From the NCBI RefSeq assembly GCF_902498995.1, contig NZ_CABVLY010000012.1:124001-188000 (forward strand): DNA of 64,000 nt, read 5' to 3'. The notes beneath the pieces are model-generated. The model saw only the letters and a list, made by a program, of their open reading frames with translations. It was not told where the DNA came from and made no database searches. The position numbers and the translations under genes were made by a program. The stretch comes from Burkholderia anthina (GTDB lineage Bacteria > Pseudomonadota > Gammaproteobacteria > Burkholderiales > Burkholderiaceae). Positions within the stretch are counted from its first letter, which is position 1. The number at the start of each line of letters is the position of its first letter. Positions 22,678 through 31,080 of the stretch are shown one piece after another.

Positions 22678-23577
22678 TTACTTCGCCGCGTTGACCATGT
22701 AGTCGACGGCCGCCTTCACGTCGGCGTCGGACGCGTTCGACCCGCCCTTCGGCGGCATCGCGCCTTTGCCGTGCAGCGCGTAGTTGTAGATGGTGTCCAT
22801 CGGATCCTTCAGGCGCGGCGCCCAGTCATCCTTGCTGCCGAACTTCGGCGCGCCGAGCACGCCGGCGGCGTGACACGCCTGGCACACCTGCGTGTACAGC
22901 GCCTTGCCGGCCGATGCGGCGTCGGCGCTGGTCGGCGCGGCCGCGGGCGCTTCGCCGGCTTTCGGAATCGCGGCGATCGCAGCCATCGCGGCGGCGGCTT
23001 GCGCGTTCGACGCATCGGCGCCCGATGCGCCTGCCGCGCCCGCGGCCCCGCTTGCTGCCGGCGCTGCATTCGCGGCCGGTGCGGCCGGTTCGGGGAAGTT
23101 CGCGCCGTCGCTGTTGGCCATGTAGACGATCGCGCGGGCGATTTCATAGTCGCTGACGTCGTCGGGGCTCGTGCCGCCGCGCGGCGGCATCGCGCCCTTG
23201 CCGGACAGCGCCGTCTTCAGCAGCGTGTCGAAGCCCTGCGCGATGCGCGGCGCCCAGTCATCCTTGTTCCCGAACTTCGGCGCACCCGCGGCGCCCGTGC
23301 CGTGACAGGTCACGCAGACCGCCTTGTAGACCTCCTCGCCGGTCTTGTACGTGCGTGGCGCATTGGCGTCCTTCACGGTGACCTGCGCGATCGGCGCGAT
23401 ACGCGCGGCGACCTGGTCGTCGGATAGCGCATCCGTGCCGGCGCCCGAACGGAACGCGTGGTTGGCATAAGTGGCAAAGAGGACGATCAGGGCGATCGGA
23501 ATCGCGAACGACGCGATGATGACGGCAATCAACTGCCCGGGAGTTTTGACGGGAGATTCGTGGGGTGCTTCGCTCAT
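22678..23577 (-). CDS. Membrane-anchored di-haem cytochrome c (c5-like)
   Basis: 299 aa. One N-terminal membrane helix (about 14-36) is followed by two class-I cytochrome domains, each with a CxxCH haem site (CVTCH at 88-92 and CQACH near 220) and a GAMPPRGG or GAMPPKGG axial-Met segment. An Ala-rich linker joins them. The two domains share KFGNKDDWAPR and KFGSKDDWAPR, so they arose by duplication. Likely a periplasm-facing electron carrier to a terminal oxidase. Confidence 0.9.
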   Translation of the reverse strand: MSEAPHESPVKTPGQLIAVIIASFAIPIALIVLFATYANHAFRSGAGTDALSDDQVAARIAPIAQVTVKDANAPRTYKTGEEVYKAVCVTCHGTGAAGAPKFGNKDDWAPRIAQGFDTLLKTALSGKGAMPPRGGTSPDDVSDYEIARAIVYMANSDGANFPEPAAPAANAAPAASGAAGAAGASGADASNAQAAAAMAAIAAIPKAGEAPAAAPTSADAASAGKALYTQVCQACHAAGVLGAPKFGSKDDWAPRLKDPMDTIYNYALHGKGAMPPKGGSNASDADVKAAVDYMVNAAK

Positions 23578-23837
23578 GCTTGCCTCGTCTCCGTGAATAG
23601 GAATTGTGAGCGCGGTGCAACGGCAAATGGCAATCCAATGAAGCACGGTCGATTATAGACGGAACGTTTACATGACGGCGAGCGGCGCGATGGCGCGTGT
23701 TTACCCGCACGAATGGCGCGCTGGCGGGGATTCGGCGGGAAGGTGGACGCGTCATGGGAAACCGGGTATTCTTGCCGTCTTGCCCATGGTGGGCGGCCGG
23801 TTTATTGGGGTCGTTTCACTGTCGCGCACTGTCACAC

Positions 23838-23913
23838 GCGCCCGTAGCTCAATGGATAGAGTACTGCCCTCCGAAGGCAGGGGTTGCTGGTTCGATCCCA
23901 GCCGGGCGCGCCA
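23838..23913 (+). tRNA. tRNA-Arg(CCG)
   Basis: A 76-nt cloverleaf: acceptor GCGCCCG pairs with CGGGCGC, then discriminator G and an encoded CCA. The D-arm is present, the anticodon stem CTGCC/GGCAG encloses the loop CTCCGAA (anticodon CCG), and the T-loop is TTCGATC. It reads arginine CGG codons. It is the landmark for the Tn7-like insertion that starts 30 bp further on, and it is itself intact. Confidence 0.97.
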
Positions 23914-23917
23914 AATT

Positions 23918-23940
23918 GCCTGATTCCAGGCGTTGAATTT
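23918..23940 (+). terminator. Short hairpin after tRNA-Arg
   Basis: GCCTG-attc-CAGGC followed by GTTGAATTT. This is a weak terminator-like stem immediately after the tRNA. It lies in the 25-bp chromosomal stretch kept between the tRNA and the transposon target duplication. Confidence 0.5.
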
Positions 23941-23943
23941 CCC
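23939..23943. repeat. Target-site duplication, left copy (TTCCC)
   Basis: TTCCC directly precedes the transposon end TGTGG. The identical pentamer follows the right end at 54009-54013. Five-base duplications are the rule for Tn7-family insertion. Confidence 0.92.
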
Positions 23944-23967
23944 TGTGGAGTTAATCAATTAATGTCG
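23944..23967 (+). repeat. Left terminal inverted repeat of the Tn7-like element
   Basis: It starts TGTGGAGTTAATCAATT and ends TGTCG. It matches the inverted right end at 20 of 24 positions. Its inner 12 bases, CAATTAATGTCG, are one copy of the motif CGACANNAATTG in inverse orientation. A second copy, CGACACGAATTG, lies at 23972-23983 after a TTTT spacer. These are probable TnsB-binding sites. Confidence 0.9.
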
Positions 23968-24001
23968 TTTTCGACACGAATTGGTTGTTTTTCCATAGAT
24001 A

Positions 24002-25453
24002 TCAGTCCATAGCTGGACGGTTTTCCTGTCGTCGTCTCCGGCGGCCTCCGCTCTTACGGCCACCCGCCCCGCTGCGTGCATTGACGCCTGCAAGGCAACG
24101 CACTCGCTCAAGGAAGATGCCGGCTTGCTTGTACCGAAAGCTCAAACCGGTCCTTTCGAAAACGTCCTGCTGTACTCGACGTCTTACGGGCTTTTCCCGT
24201 TTCGCGACAATAGCGTCGAACGATTTCCGAAACTCGTGGAACTTTAAATCTTCCAATTCCCTAGCGGTGCGGCGCACACGCTCCTGCCCGGCATCCACGA
24301 GTTGCTGGTTCAGCGTGGGCGAGAGCGAACGCAGAAATTTGGTCGAGACGTCCAATAGGTCTGCGGCCTCGCGCGCGGAAGACGCTCGCCCTGATTCGAC
24401 TATCTGCTCAAACTCCTGCCGAAGTTCATTCCGCGGCCGGCGAGCCCCTTTCCGTTTGCGGACGCAAAGCTGAGTCGGCCGAGCCGGAGCCGGGCGTTTG
24501 AACAGCATCACCTTGTTCCCGAGAATCACGTCCGAGATAGCGGCGCCACAACAGAAAGCAATGAGCGCCAGACGCGGGAGGCTCGGGCGCGTTTTTCCCG
24601 ATGTCCACCCGTGAAGCGCTCCTTTGCTTACGCCGAGATGCTGGGCGAAATGGGAGAGGTTGCCAGCGAAGAGCACCTCGGTTGCATAACGGAGGAAGTT
24701 CGTCGGCGCACCGACGTCGTGAAATTCATGTGGGTGATGATGCAGGTCGTCGACTAAATCGGCGACGAGCCGTGCGAACTGAACGTCCTCCTCCCTCGCT
24801 GGCTTTCCAACGTCGCTCGCTAGACTGCGTCCGTTGACTGTTGAGATTCCGGGCAGCCAGAAACTGCTCGCATTGGCGCGCTTTCCTTGTCTATGGAGCC
24901 AGAAGGGGTTGTCGTTGTTGCGATTCGATTTATCAACTGCTTGAAGCTGGACGCAGTGCAGCGGACAAGCGGCGACGCAATCAATCGCCCATAGCAGACG
25001 GTTATATTTTGGCCGCTCTGAACTCTCATCCTGCGCGTAGCAAATCGGACAGAACCGTTCGATTGGCGACAACAGCTTGGTCGGCGGGACAACCGCCTTC
25101 AAAGGAACGAGGGTGTGGAGTTGGAGGTCGTTGCGGCCCGTCGCATGGTTGAGCGCTTTGGCCCAACTGTCGGCCAACTCTGTCACTCCAGACGTCGCCA
25201 GCCCGTAGCAGTAGCATGCCATCTTCGCGCGCCATCCTGTCGACCCTGACCCAATTAACGGCACGACTGAGCGAAAGGCTAGCGTCCACGGAAGCATGCG
25301 ATGGTCCTCGCTCAGACGACGGAAGTAGCTGGCGAGGTCTTCCAGGTCGTCACCGCTGTGACCCTCAGGGTTCAGCGAAAACAATGCCGACCGTGGCGGC
25401 GCATCTTCTGGCCAGCCGCCGGGTCTGCATGCAGGACTCGTCAACGCTGTCAT
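24002..25453 (-). CDS. tniQ: TniQ/TnsD-like target-selection protein of the Tn7-like transposon
   Basis: 483 aa. The TniQ zinc-finger is seen as CPIC at 135-138 and CPLHC at 163-167, separated by LLWAID. Downstream, LSHFAQHLGVSKGALHGW looks like a helix-turn-helix, followed by an extended Arg/Lys-rich C-terminus. This longer layout is that of TnsD, the sequence-reading target selector, rather than the short TniQ of CRISPR-linked systems. The start overlaps the tnsC stop by ATGA. The stop lies only 58 bp from the left transposon end. Inferred role: bind the tRNA-Arg gene and recruit TnsC 25-30 bp beyond it. Confidence 0.85.
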   Translation of the reverse strand: MTALTSPACRPGGWPEDAPPRSALFSLNPEGHSGDDLEDLASYFRRLSEDHRMLPWTLAFRSVVPLIGSGSTGWRAKMACYCYGLATSGVTELADSWAKALNHATGRNDLQLHTLVPLKAVVPPTKLLSPIERFCPICYAQDESSERPKYNRLLWAIDCVAACPLHCVQLQAVDKSNRNNDNPFWLHRQGKRANASSFWLPGISTVNGRSLASDVGKPAREEDVQFARLVADLVDDLHHHPHEFHDVGAPTNFLRYATEVLFAGNLSHFAQHLGVSKGALHGWTSGKTRPSLPRLALIAFCCGAAISDVILGNKVMLFKRPAPARPTQLCVRKRKGARRPRNELRQEFEQIVESGRASSAREAADLLDVSTKFLRSLSPTLNQQLVDAGQERVRRTARELEDLKFHEFRKSFDAIVAKREKPVRRRVQQDVFERTGLSFRYKQAGIFLERVRCLAGVNARSGAGGRKSGGRRRRRQENRPAMD

Positions 25454-26502
25454 CCGTGTATCCTCCCGTTGATTTTGCGTCGCGTCTGCTCCTCGAGCAG
25501 CAATACGTTCCGAATATCCTGCTCGGTGGCGTAGTCGTGTTCACGTTCCATCTGGAGGAACGGTTGGACCTCCGCCTCGCCCACCATCGTGTCTCGAGCA
25601 ATCTTCCGTTGAGCTTCTTTCGACGGCATGCTCTTCAGGAGGCACGCATCGCTCCATACTTTCCTTTTGCTTTCGCAGCATCGCCCCGCAGCGCCCGTTA
25701 GCACATCAACTGTGGCTCCAGGCAATCCGAACGTGCCGGCGAAGAGGTACTCGAGCCGGTTCTCGATGTCGATATCGAACCCATACGGAAGGTGGGCGAG
25801 CAGTGACTTCACGAAGGTGCAGTATTCGGTGAAATCTTGGTCAGTCTGGAAGTATCTGGGATAGTGAACAACGCCGATGCGCCGCGCTAACTGCGCCGAC
25901 GCGAGCACGAGCTGTTCGCATCCGTATGCCCCGAGTAGAAGCAGGTTGAACCCAGCCCGATTCGACAATGACTTCAGCAAATTTCCGTACTGCAGTGGGT
26001 CAGTCAGAGAGTTGGTGAAATGCACCGCCTCGTCGAGTATCAGGTGCTTTACCTCGCGGCGCCTAAGCGCCCGTTCAAACATCATCCGGCTATTTCGAAC
26101 GGGGTCGGCGGGCTCGCTGACATTCTGGAGCAACACGGGTCCATCCAAAGAGCTGGGCGCCATCAGGTCTGCACAGAGGCGGTTGTAGAGAAGGTTGAAA
26201 TTGAATTCGCCTCTGTCAGCGGCATCGACCTCGCTCATCACGGCCGGAATGATGTGACGCTTCTCCTGAAGCTGTATCGGATACCTAGACAAGAGGCTTT
26301 GCAACTGCTTGCGACCAAAGGTCGTCTTCCCCACTCCAGGTGGGCCCACGACCAGCGTGATGGAAAGACCGGCACCTGCAGTCATGCGGCTGCGCACTTC
26401 ATGCATCACCGCATCGAGATTTCGGTGCGGAACGCAGGTTGCCTTCATGTATGCGGCCTTGTCCTCGGGCGAGCCAGCGACGGCCTGTTCGCGCGTAATC
26501 AT
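25450..26502 (-). CDS. tnsC: TnsC/TniB AAA+ ATPase, transposition regulator
   Basis: 350 aa. Walker A VGPPGVGKT lies at about residues 52-60, Walker B is HLILDEAVHF at about 150, and a sensor-type LLLLGAYGCEQL segment follows. TnsC bridges the target selector and the transposase and gives target immunity. Start ATG is preceded by GGAGG. The gene follows tnsAB by 18 bp and overlaps tniQ by 4 bp, so the whole operon is one unit. Confidence 0.9.
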   Translation of the reverse strand: MITREQAVAGSPEDKAAYMKATCVPHRNLDAVMHEVRSRMTAGAGLSITLVVGPPGVGKTTFGRKQLQSLLSRYPIQLQEKRHIIPAVMSEVDAADRGEFNFNLLYNRLCADLMAPSSLDGPVLLQNVSEPADPVRNSRMMFERALRRREVKHLILDEAVHFTNSLTDPLQYGNLLKSLSNRAGFNLLLLGAYGCEQLVLASAQLARRIGVVHYPRYFQTDQDFTEYCTFVKSLLAHLPYGFDIDIENRLEYLFAGTFGLPGATVDVLTGAAGRCCESKRKVWSDACLLKSMPSKEAQRKIARDTMVGEAEVQPFLQMEREHDYATEQDIRNVLLLEEQTRRKINGRIHG

Positions 26503-26520
26503 GGTCGACCTCCAGTTAAA

Positions 26521-29454
26521 TTAGATAGGATTCCTTACTGGTAGATGGGAGTAGTCGATTTTGAAGCGACCGAAAGTGCGAGGTGGGTTCGGACGTGGCG
26601 CGTCGTTGGCCCGACGCCGATAATTCGTCACTAGCGCTTCGTCAACACGCTCTTCATCGTACGGTGCCGACGCGCTGTTTTCCGTCGAGGCGTCGACGTG
26701 GGCAGTGCCTGAAACTTCAGCAACTTCCTCTGCGCTTTCGATTTCTGTCAGATGTGGCTTGCCGTAGATGAGTCGCGTTGCACCGGTCACGTCTGCTGCC
26801 GCAGGGGCATTATGCTCGGCGAGCACTCCGCGCAGCACACTCTCGAAGCTATTCTCGGGCGCCGCGCGCAGGCGCAACCGCACTTCATACAGGGCGTACC
26901 TGAGTTCAATCTGAGTTAATTGCCGGTACTGCATAAGAAGTCTTGAGACGCATTTGACCCAGTGACCGTCGATGCATGCATACGCGACGCATACGTTCCA
27001 CATGTCTACGCGCACTTTGACCTTCTTGTTCTTGTTACGACGACCCGCGAATTCATCTGCCCAGTACCAGATGCGCCCGACCTTGATACCCATCTGGTTG
27101 TCGATTTCCCGAACGCCGCCGCGACTGGCCGGTATCAACGTCTGCAGCATGAAGCGCTCGTCATAGGGCCTCAAACGTGTCAACCGACGCCCGGTCACCA
27201 TGAAGCGGTTATTCATGTATTCATTCGGTGTGTGGTCATGCGCCGGGTGCCGCCGTTCGCGGTTGTACTCGACGAAGAAAAAGTAGTCGAGAAGCCCATG
27301 CAGTTCGACGAACGTGAGGTGGTCCGCTCGCATAGGGTCAACCGACCGTGTCAGCGTTCTGACATGCCGCATTGCCTTTGTGTTTCCCACCAGCTCATGA
27401 ATCAGGAGCTGGTTGGTCGTACCGAAGAGGCGTTCTATGACGCTGCCGAAGCGAGACTCATGTGCCGGACGAAACTCGAGCGTAATGTCGTTCAGGTCGC
27501 AAAAGTTGTCGAAGGCATTCGAGTGAAACTCCTTCCCGTTGTCGCAAACTAGGAAATCGGGAACGCGCTTGTGCATGGCAACCATCGCTCGCATTGCCAT
27601 CATGCAGCTGACGGTGCTCGGCGGATGCGCCGAAAGATAGAAAGCCAGGACCGCGCGCGTTTCGGCGTCAATCACGATGGTGAGCCACGGTCTCAGCCTG
27701 TAAATTCGGTCGCCGTGGCCGCGAACCTTGATGATGATGTCGAGCTTTGTGTGGTCGATATGGACTCGATGGAACGGACGGCCTCCATGAATCTTGTCAC
27801 CGCGGCGCAGATACCAAACGGCCGGCTCCTTGTTGTAAGCCCTACGGTCGCCTTCGCGCGAGCGAACGTCACGGAAAACTGCTGAGCGCTGATAGAAAGT
27901 ATTGGCCGAGCATGGCTCGGCACCTCGCTCACGGCAGAGGCGAACGAAGGCATTGTATGAGTGGCTTCCCGATGGATTGGTTGGATTGTTCGCACCGAGC
28001 GCAACCTCACGAATTAGCGCCAGCACTTCCTCAAGGATTTGCGGCCCCCTCCCGCCCGGGTGTTGAGGGATGAGCGCCAGCATTTGAAGCGGTCGGGATT
28101 CGCCGGCCCCCCTGATTTTCTGTTTCCACCGCTGGATTGTGCGAGCACTATAAGGATGCGGTATGTCCGCATGTTCTAGCTGCTTGATGAGTTGGAACCG
28201 TCGGCGAGCCGTCTGAATCTGCTCGTCGGTGATGTCCTTGCATTGAGCAAGCAGTTCTTCGGTTGACTGCGGTGTCGATAGCAATTGAATATCTTCTTGC
28301 AGGAGCTGCTGGAACCGCATATCAGGCAGCTCTTCGAACACCCGAGATTCGGAGTCTCGATAGAGGACCTTCCCGGCCGGCATTGCCGTTACGGTGTAAA
28401 CGTCCGGCTTTCCGCGAAACATAAATTCGGTGCCGACGTCGACTGTCATCACGAAGTGTGTGGATACCGTATGAGGTGGAGGTCGACGCCACTTCACGGC
28501 GTCGAGCTGCTCCAAGCTTGAACAAATCACTACGGATGAAGGGTCCGAAAGGTCGTCATAGTCCAGGTCGACGAACAGACGCTTATCGGCGATGGCTTGC
28601 AGGACATCATCGATGCGAAATCTGCCGGGCGGTGTCGGCAGCACGAGCGACTCGTTCCACGGCGTTTGGTCGTTGAACGCAAGCGCGAAGAGGGCGGCCA
28701 TGCTCAGGGTTCCGCGCTTGCTGACGATGCGGTCGATTGCCGACCAGGCATCGTCCGTCAACGTCGATATCTGGTTATCGAGATACGCGCGCAGATGGCT
28801 GAGGTTCTCAATGAACCGTTGATTATGCTCGGCTGAGGAACGGAGGCAAAACGTGATTCCGAGCACCTTGAAATACTCTTCTCGCTCTGGGCAGTGCCAT
28901 GTTGCGTCGTTTTCCGATTTGAAAAATCGAAACGGATACTTCTTCGCTAGCGCGACCAGGTGTTCTTCGTTTTTCCACTCTTCGATGAAGGGGCCGTACG
29001 GAGTTAGACGAAAAATGTCGGGTGTGTACGGCACCGTATGTGTGTATTCGCTGACTTTGCCGTGCCGAGACGTTCGTCTGATTTTTGTTGGGATGCCAAC
29101 CTGGGGTGGCTGACAGTAGTGTTCGCGCGTCGTGCCATCCAGGTCATAACGGAAAACCACTGGAAACTCAACGTTTCGGCTTTCAGTTCCGACGCGGTCA
29201 TCCAGTTTGAGCGATGTATAGCGTGTCACGACGTTGCGTGCGCGCCCTCCAACACGTCGTGAAGGTGATTCCCTTCGCGCTCGGATGATGTATTTCCGTC
29301 CCTCCTCCGGAGTGCCCCATTCATCCATAATGGCGAGGAGTTCTTCATCGGAGAACGGCTTCGCTAAGCCGCCGGGGCGGTTTTCGAGCCAGAGCGCCTC
29401 GGTCCGTTGCCAGGCCGAGAGCGGCGGAAGTTTGACCGGAAGCTGGATTGTCAT
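26521..29454 (-). CDS. TnsA-TnsB fusion transposase
   Basis: 977 aa. Residues 1 to about 240 match the TnsA endonuclease plan: Glu91/Glu96 before FPVVFRYDLD, a QPP at 115-117, Asp146 in YTPDIFRL and Lys161 in EEWKNEE, then a TnsA-like FKVLGITFCLRS and N-RFIENLSHL. From about 400 on it is a retroviral-type DDE transposase: HTH region SARTIQRWKQKI, Asp567 in VHIDHTKLD, Asp638 in LVCDNGKEFHS and Glu674 in GSVIERLFG, then a Mu-like C-terminal beta-barrel. A fused TnsAB should cut both strands at each end, giving cut-and-paste movement. The start at 29454 overlaps the stop of the gene upstream (ATGA); longer upstream reading in this frame is not credible. Confidence 0.88.
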   Translation of the reverse strand: MTIQLPVKLPPLSAWQRTEALWLENRPGGLAKPFSDEELLAIMDEWGTPEEGRKYIIRARRESPSRRVGGRARNVVTRYTSLKLDDRVGTESRNVEFPVVFRYDLDGTTREHYCQPPQVGIPTKIRRTSRHGKVSEYTHTVPYTPDIFRLTPYGPFIEEWKNEEHLVALAKKYPFRFFKSENDATWHCPEREEYFKVLGITFCLRSSAEHNQRFIENLSHLRAYLDNQISTLTDDAWSAIDRIVSKRGTLSMAALFALAFNDQTPWNESLVLPTPPGRFRIDDVLQAIADKRLFVDLDYDDLSDPSSVVICSSLEQLDAVKWRRPPPHTVSTHFVMTVDVGTEFMFRGKPDVYTVTAMPAGKVLYRDSESRVFEELPDMRFQQLLQEDIQLLSTPQSTEELLAQCKDITDEQIQTARRRFQLIKQLEHADIPHPYSARTIQRWKQKIRGAGESRPLQMLALIPQHPGGRGPQILEEVLALIREVALGANNPTNPSGSHSYNAFVRLCRERGAEPCSANTFYQRSAVFRDVRSREGDRRAYNKEPAVWYLRRGDKIHGGRPFHRVHIDHTKLDIIIKVRGHGDRIYRLRPWLTIVIDAETRAVLAFYLSAHPPSTVSCMMAMRAMVAMHKRVPDFLVCDNGKEFHSNAFDNFCDLNDITLEFRPAHESRFGSVIERLFGTTNQLLIHELVGNTKAMRHVRTLTRSVDPMRADHLTFVELHGLLDYFFFVEYNRERRHPAHDHTPNEYMNNRFMVTGRRLTRLRPYDERFMLQTLIPASRGGVREIDNQMGIKVGRIWYWADEFAGRRNKNKKVKVRVDMWNVCVAYACIDGHWVKCVSRLLMQYRQLTQIELRYALYEVRLRLRAAPENSFESVLRGVLAEHNAPAAADVTGATRLIYGKPHLTEIESAEEVAEVSGTAHVDASTENSASAPYDEERVDEALVTNYRRRANDAPRPNPPRTFGRFKIDYSHLPVRNPI

Positions 29455-30197
29455 TTTGTGCTCCCAATCGACGACGACCAGTTGCGGATGTGGGAGCGTC
29501 GCTGCGATTCTCCGTCTGTTCTGAGAATGCGAAGGGTGAACGACGCGCGCTCGCACCGCTTGTGCACGGTGCAGATGGTCGCGAGCCGGCCAGCATCGTC
29601 TCGCGAAATCGGCAGCGCTTTCTGGAAAGCGGCGGAAGCGAGCCACGTGCCGACGGCGAGCGCCATCTTGTCTTGGGGTCCCTCGTTCAGATACGTTCGC
29701 CATCGCGCGGCAGTCTTGCAGCTTGACGCCACATGGAAAGCGCCACTCTTGGATAGCAACGAAACCACTACTGACATAAAGTCTCGCGACTGAGCACTAG
29801 CACCTTGTACGGCGTCCGGAACGGACAGCGTTACTTCGACAATGTGATTGAAGCCGAGTGGCTTCAGAAGAACCAACGGAGCAATCGCGATTTCGGATGG
29901 GGTCTTGGTCCGTCGCAACGTTTGCTGCGCGTCTCTCCATACGCGAGGATTTTCGGCTCGTGTCAGACCAACGCTGCGGGACAATCGCGCTCCGCTTGGT
30001 ATGAATTCGTGCGCTTGTCGCTTCGTCGTTGCGTTCGAAGCTTGGCCGGGTGCTGATATACAGGGCATCCCCGCTGCGTGTGGGGAGCGCTCGGTGGTAT
30101 TTCGAGATTGGGAAGCAAGGAAACTGAAGGATGCAAGCCGACATGCAAAGTCGTTAAGTTCTCTAGTGAACGATGTATCAGAGCCTTCAGGGAGCAT
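29451..30197 (-). CDS. Unrecognised 248-aa protein, first gene of the tns operon
   Basis: I do not recognise this family. The gene is supported by a strong ribosome binding site (GGAGG, 5 nt before the ATG at 30197) and by a stop that overlaps the tnsAB start as ATGA. The N-terminal third is Ser/Arg-rich. The C-terminal two thirds look globular, with PLVLLKPLGFNHIVEVTLSV, a hydrophobic VVVSLLSKSGAFHV and LAVGTWLASAAFQKALPI. TnsA function is already in the fusion protein, so this is not a missing TnsA. Possible roles are a regulator of the operon or an accessory transposition factor. Two AGTTAAC motifs lie just upstream. Confidence 0.62.
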   Translation of the reverse strand: MLPEGSDTSFTRELNDFACRLASFSFLASQSRNTTERSPHAAGMPCISAPGQASNATTKRQAHEFIPSGARLSRSVGLTRAENPRVWRDAQQTLRRTKTPSEIAIAPLVLLKPLGFNHIVEVTLSVPDAVQGASAQSRDFMSVVVSLLSKSGAFHVASSCKTAARWRTYLNEGPQDKMALAVGTWLASAAFQKALPISRDDAGRLATICTVHKRCERASFTLRILRTDGESQRRSHIRNWSSSIGSTK

Positions 30198-31068
30198 GTT
30201 GTCCTCCGCAAATGTGGTCCGAGTTAACGTGCGTCCTCCTCGCGGCACACAGTTAACTTGGTGCCTGCGAAGCATGGATGAGATGACATTCCCGCGGCAA
30301 ACGGGCTGCGAAGATGCCTGGCTAACTGCTACTGGGAGTGGGACTTACGACGGGCCTGGAGCAAAATCCGTTGCCCAAAGAGGACCATGGTGACCCGTTT
30401 TACCGGGAGCGATGAGAGGGGATGGAGGAATACCGAGTGGGCCGAATGGCGGGTTTGGAGAGACGAGAAGGTCGACAGAATTATTGGATAAAAAGAGAGG
30501 GGCGATGATTGCTTTGGCATTTTGTCGCCGGCGCAGGGGTGTCGGCGGAATCAGATACTGGGAAATGCCAGATTGCGAGAAATATTGACGGTAACTTGGG
30601 CACATTTGAGAAAGGCTCCACGCTCGAATTGAACGAGCAAAGTCCTTTGACGCCCAATGGCCTCCGTGAGAAAATACGAGTGCTGGTCGTGGTTTTCTTC
30701 ATGGAGACCACCGGGGTCGCGGTTCAAGTTCGCTTGGGCTTAGCGACCCCTTCTCGTTTTGTTGACGAAAAAGTCGGGTCACTAAACCCAAGCCGGCCGG
30801 TTCGGTGGGGGAGAATTTTGATTTCCGGTGCTGAGCCTCCATGGACGCCAAGAGATGCTTAATTCTAAAGCGGCAGTTTCTCTTTGCATAGTATTTTGAC
30901 GGAAAATGTCAGCGGTTTTTTGCTAGTTAACTTAACTCGATAATTACTCATATTTAGGTATATTGTTAATGTGGCTCAGTTAACTTTATGGGATTAAATG
31001 AGTCAGGTGCTTGTGATGAACTCCGTTTTTTTACTGCGTCGATGAAACATACGTGCTGCTACGTGCTG
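30198..31068. other. Gene-poor leader region of the tns operon with four AGTTAAC motifs
   Basis: About 870 bp with no gene I can support. A 117-residue plus-strand frame at 30509-30862 has no ribosome binding site or recognised domain. The core AGTTAAC occurs at 30222, 30251, 30925 and 30978. The transposon ends contain the related AGTTAAYCAATT. A T-rich stretch around 30940-30985 could hold promoters. A GGGGTCGC/GCGACCCC stem at 30713-30750, followed by TTCTCGTTTTG, resembles a plus-strand terminator. Confidence 0.5.
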
Positions 31069-31080
31069 CTACGTGCTGCT
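31051..31080. repeat. Three perfect tandem copies of a 10-bp unit
   Basis: ACGTGCTGCT is repeated exactly three times. The stop codon of the leftward HAD-like gene (31069-31071) lies inside the array. Loss or gain of one 10-bp unit would change the last residues of that protein. Confidence 0.9.

Noticed and set aside
23963-23978. Left transposon end placed at TGTCGTTTTCGACA, as in Tn402/Tn5053-type ends
   Set aside because: No matching right end or duplication was found with that start. Starting at TGTGGAG (23944) gives a matching right end and an identical TTCCC duplication.
29451-30197. Assigning the 248-aa protein as a separate TnsA
   Set aside because: TnsA-type residues are found in the N-terminus of the fused transposase, and the 248-aa protein lacks a matching acidic/Lys pattern.
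30509-30862. A 117-residue plus-strand frame in the tns leader
   Set aside because: No ribosome binding site and no recognised domain. Left as unsupported inside the gene-poor region.
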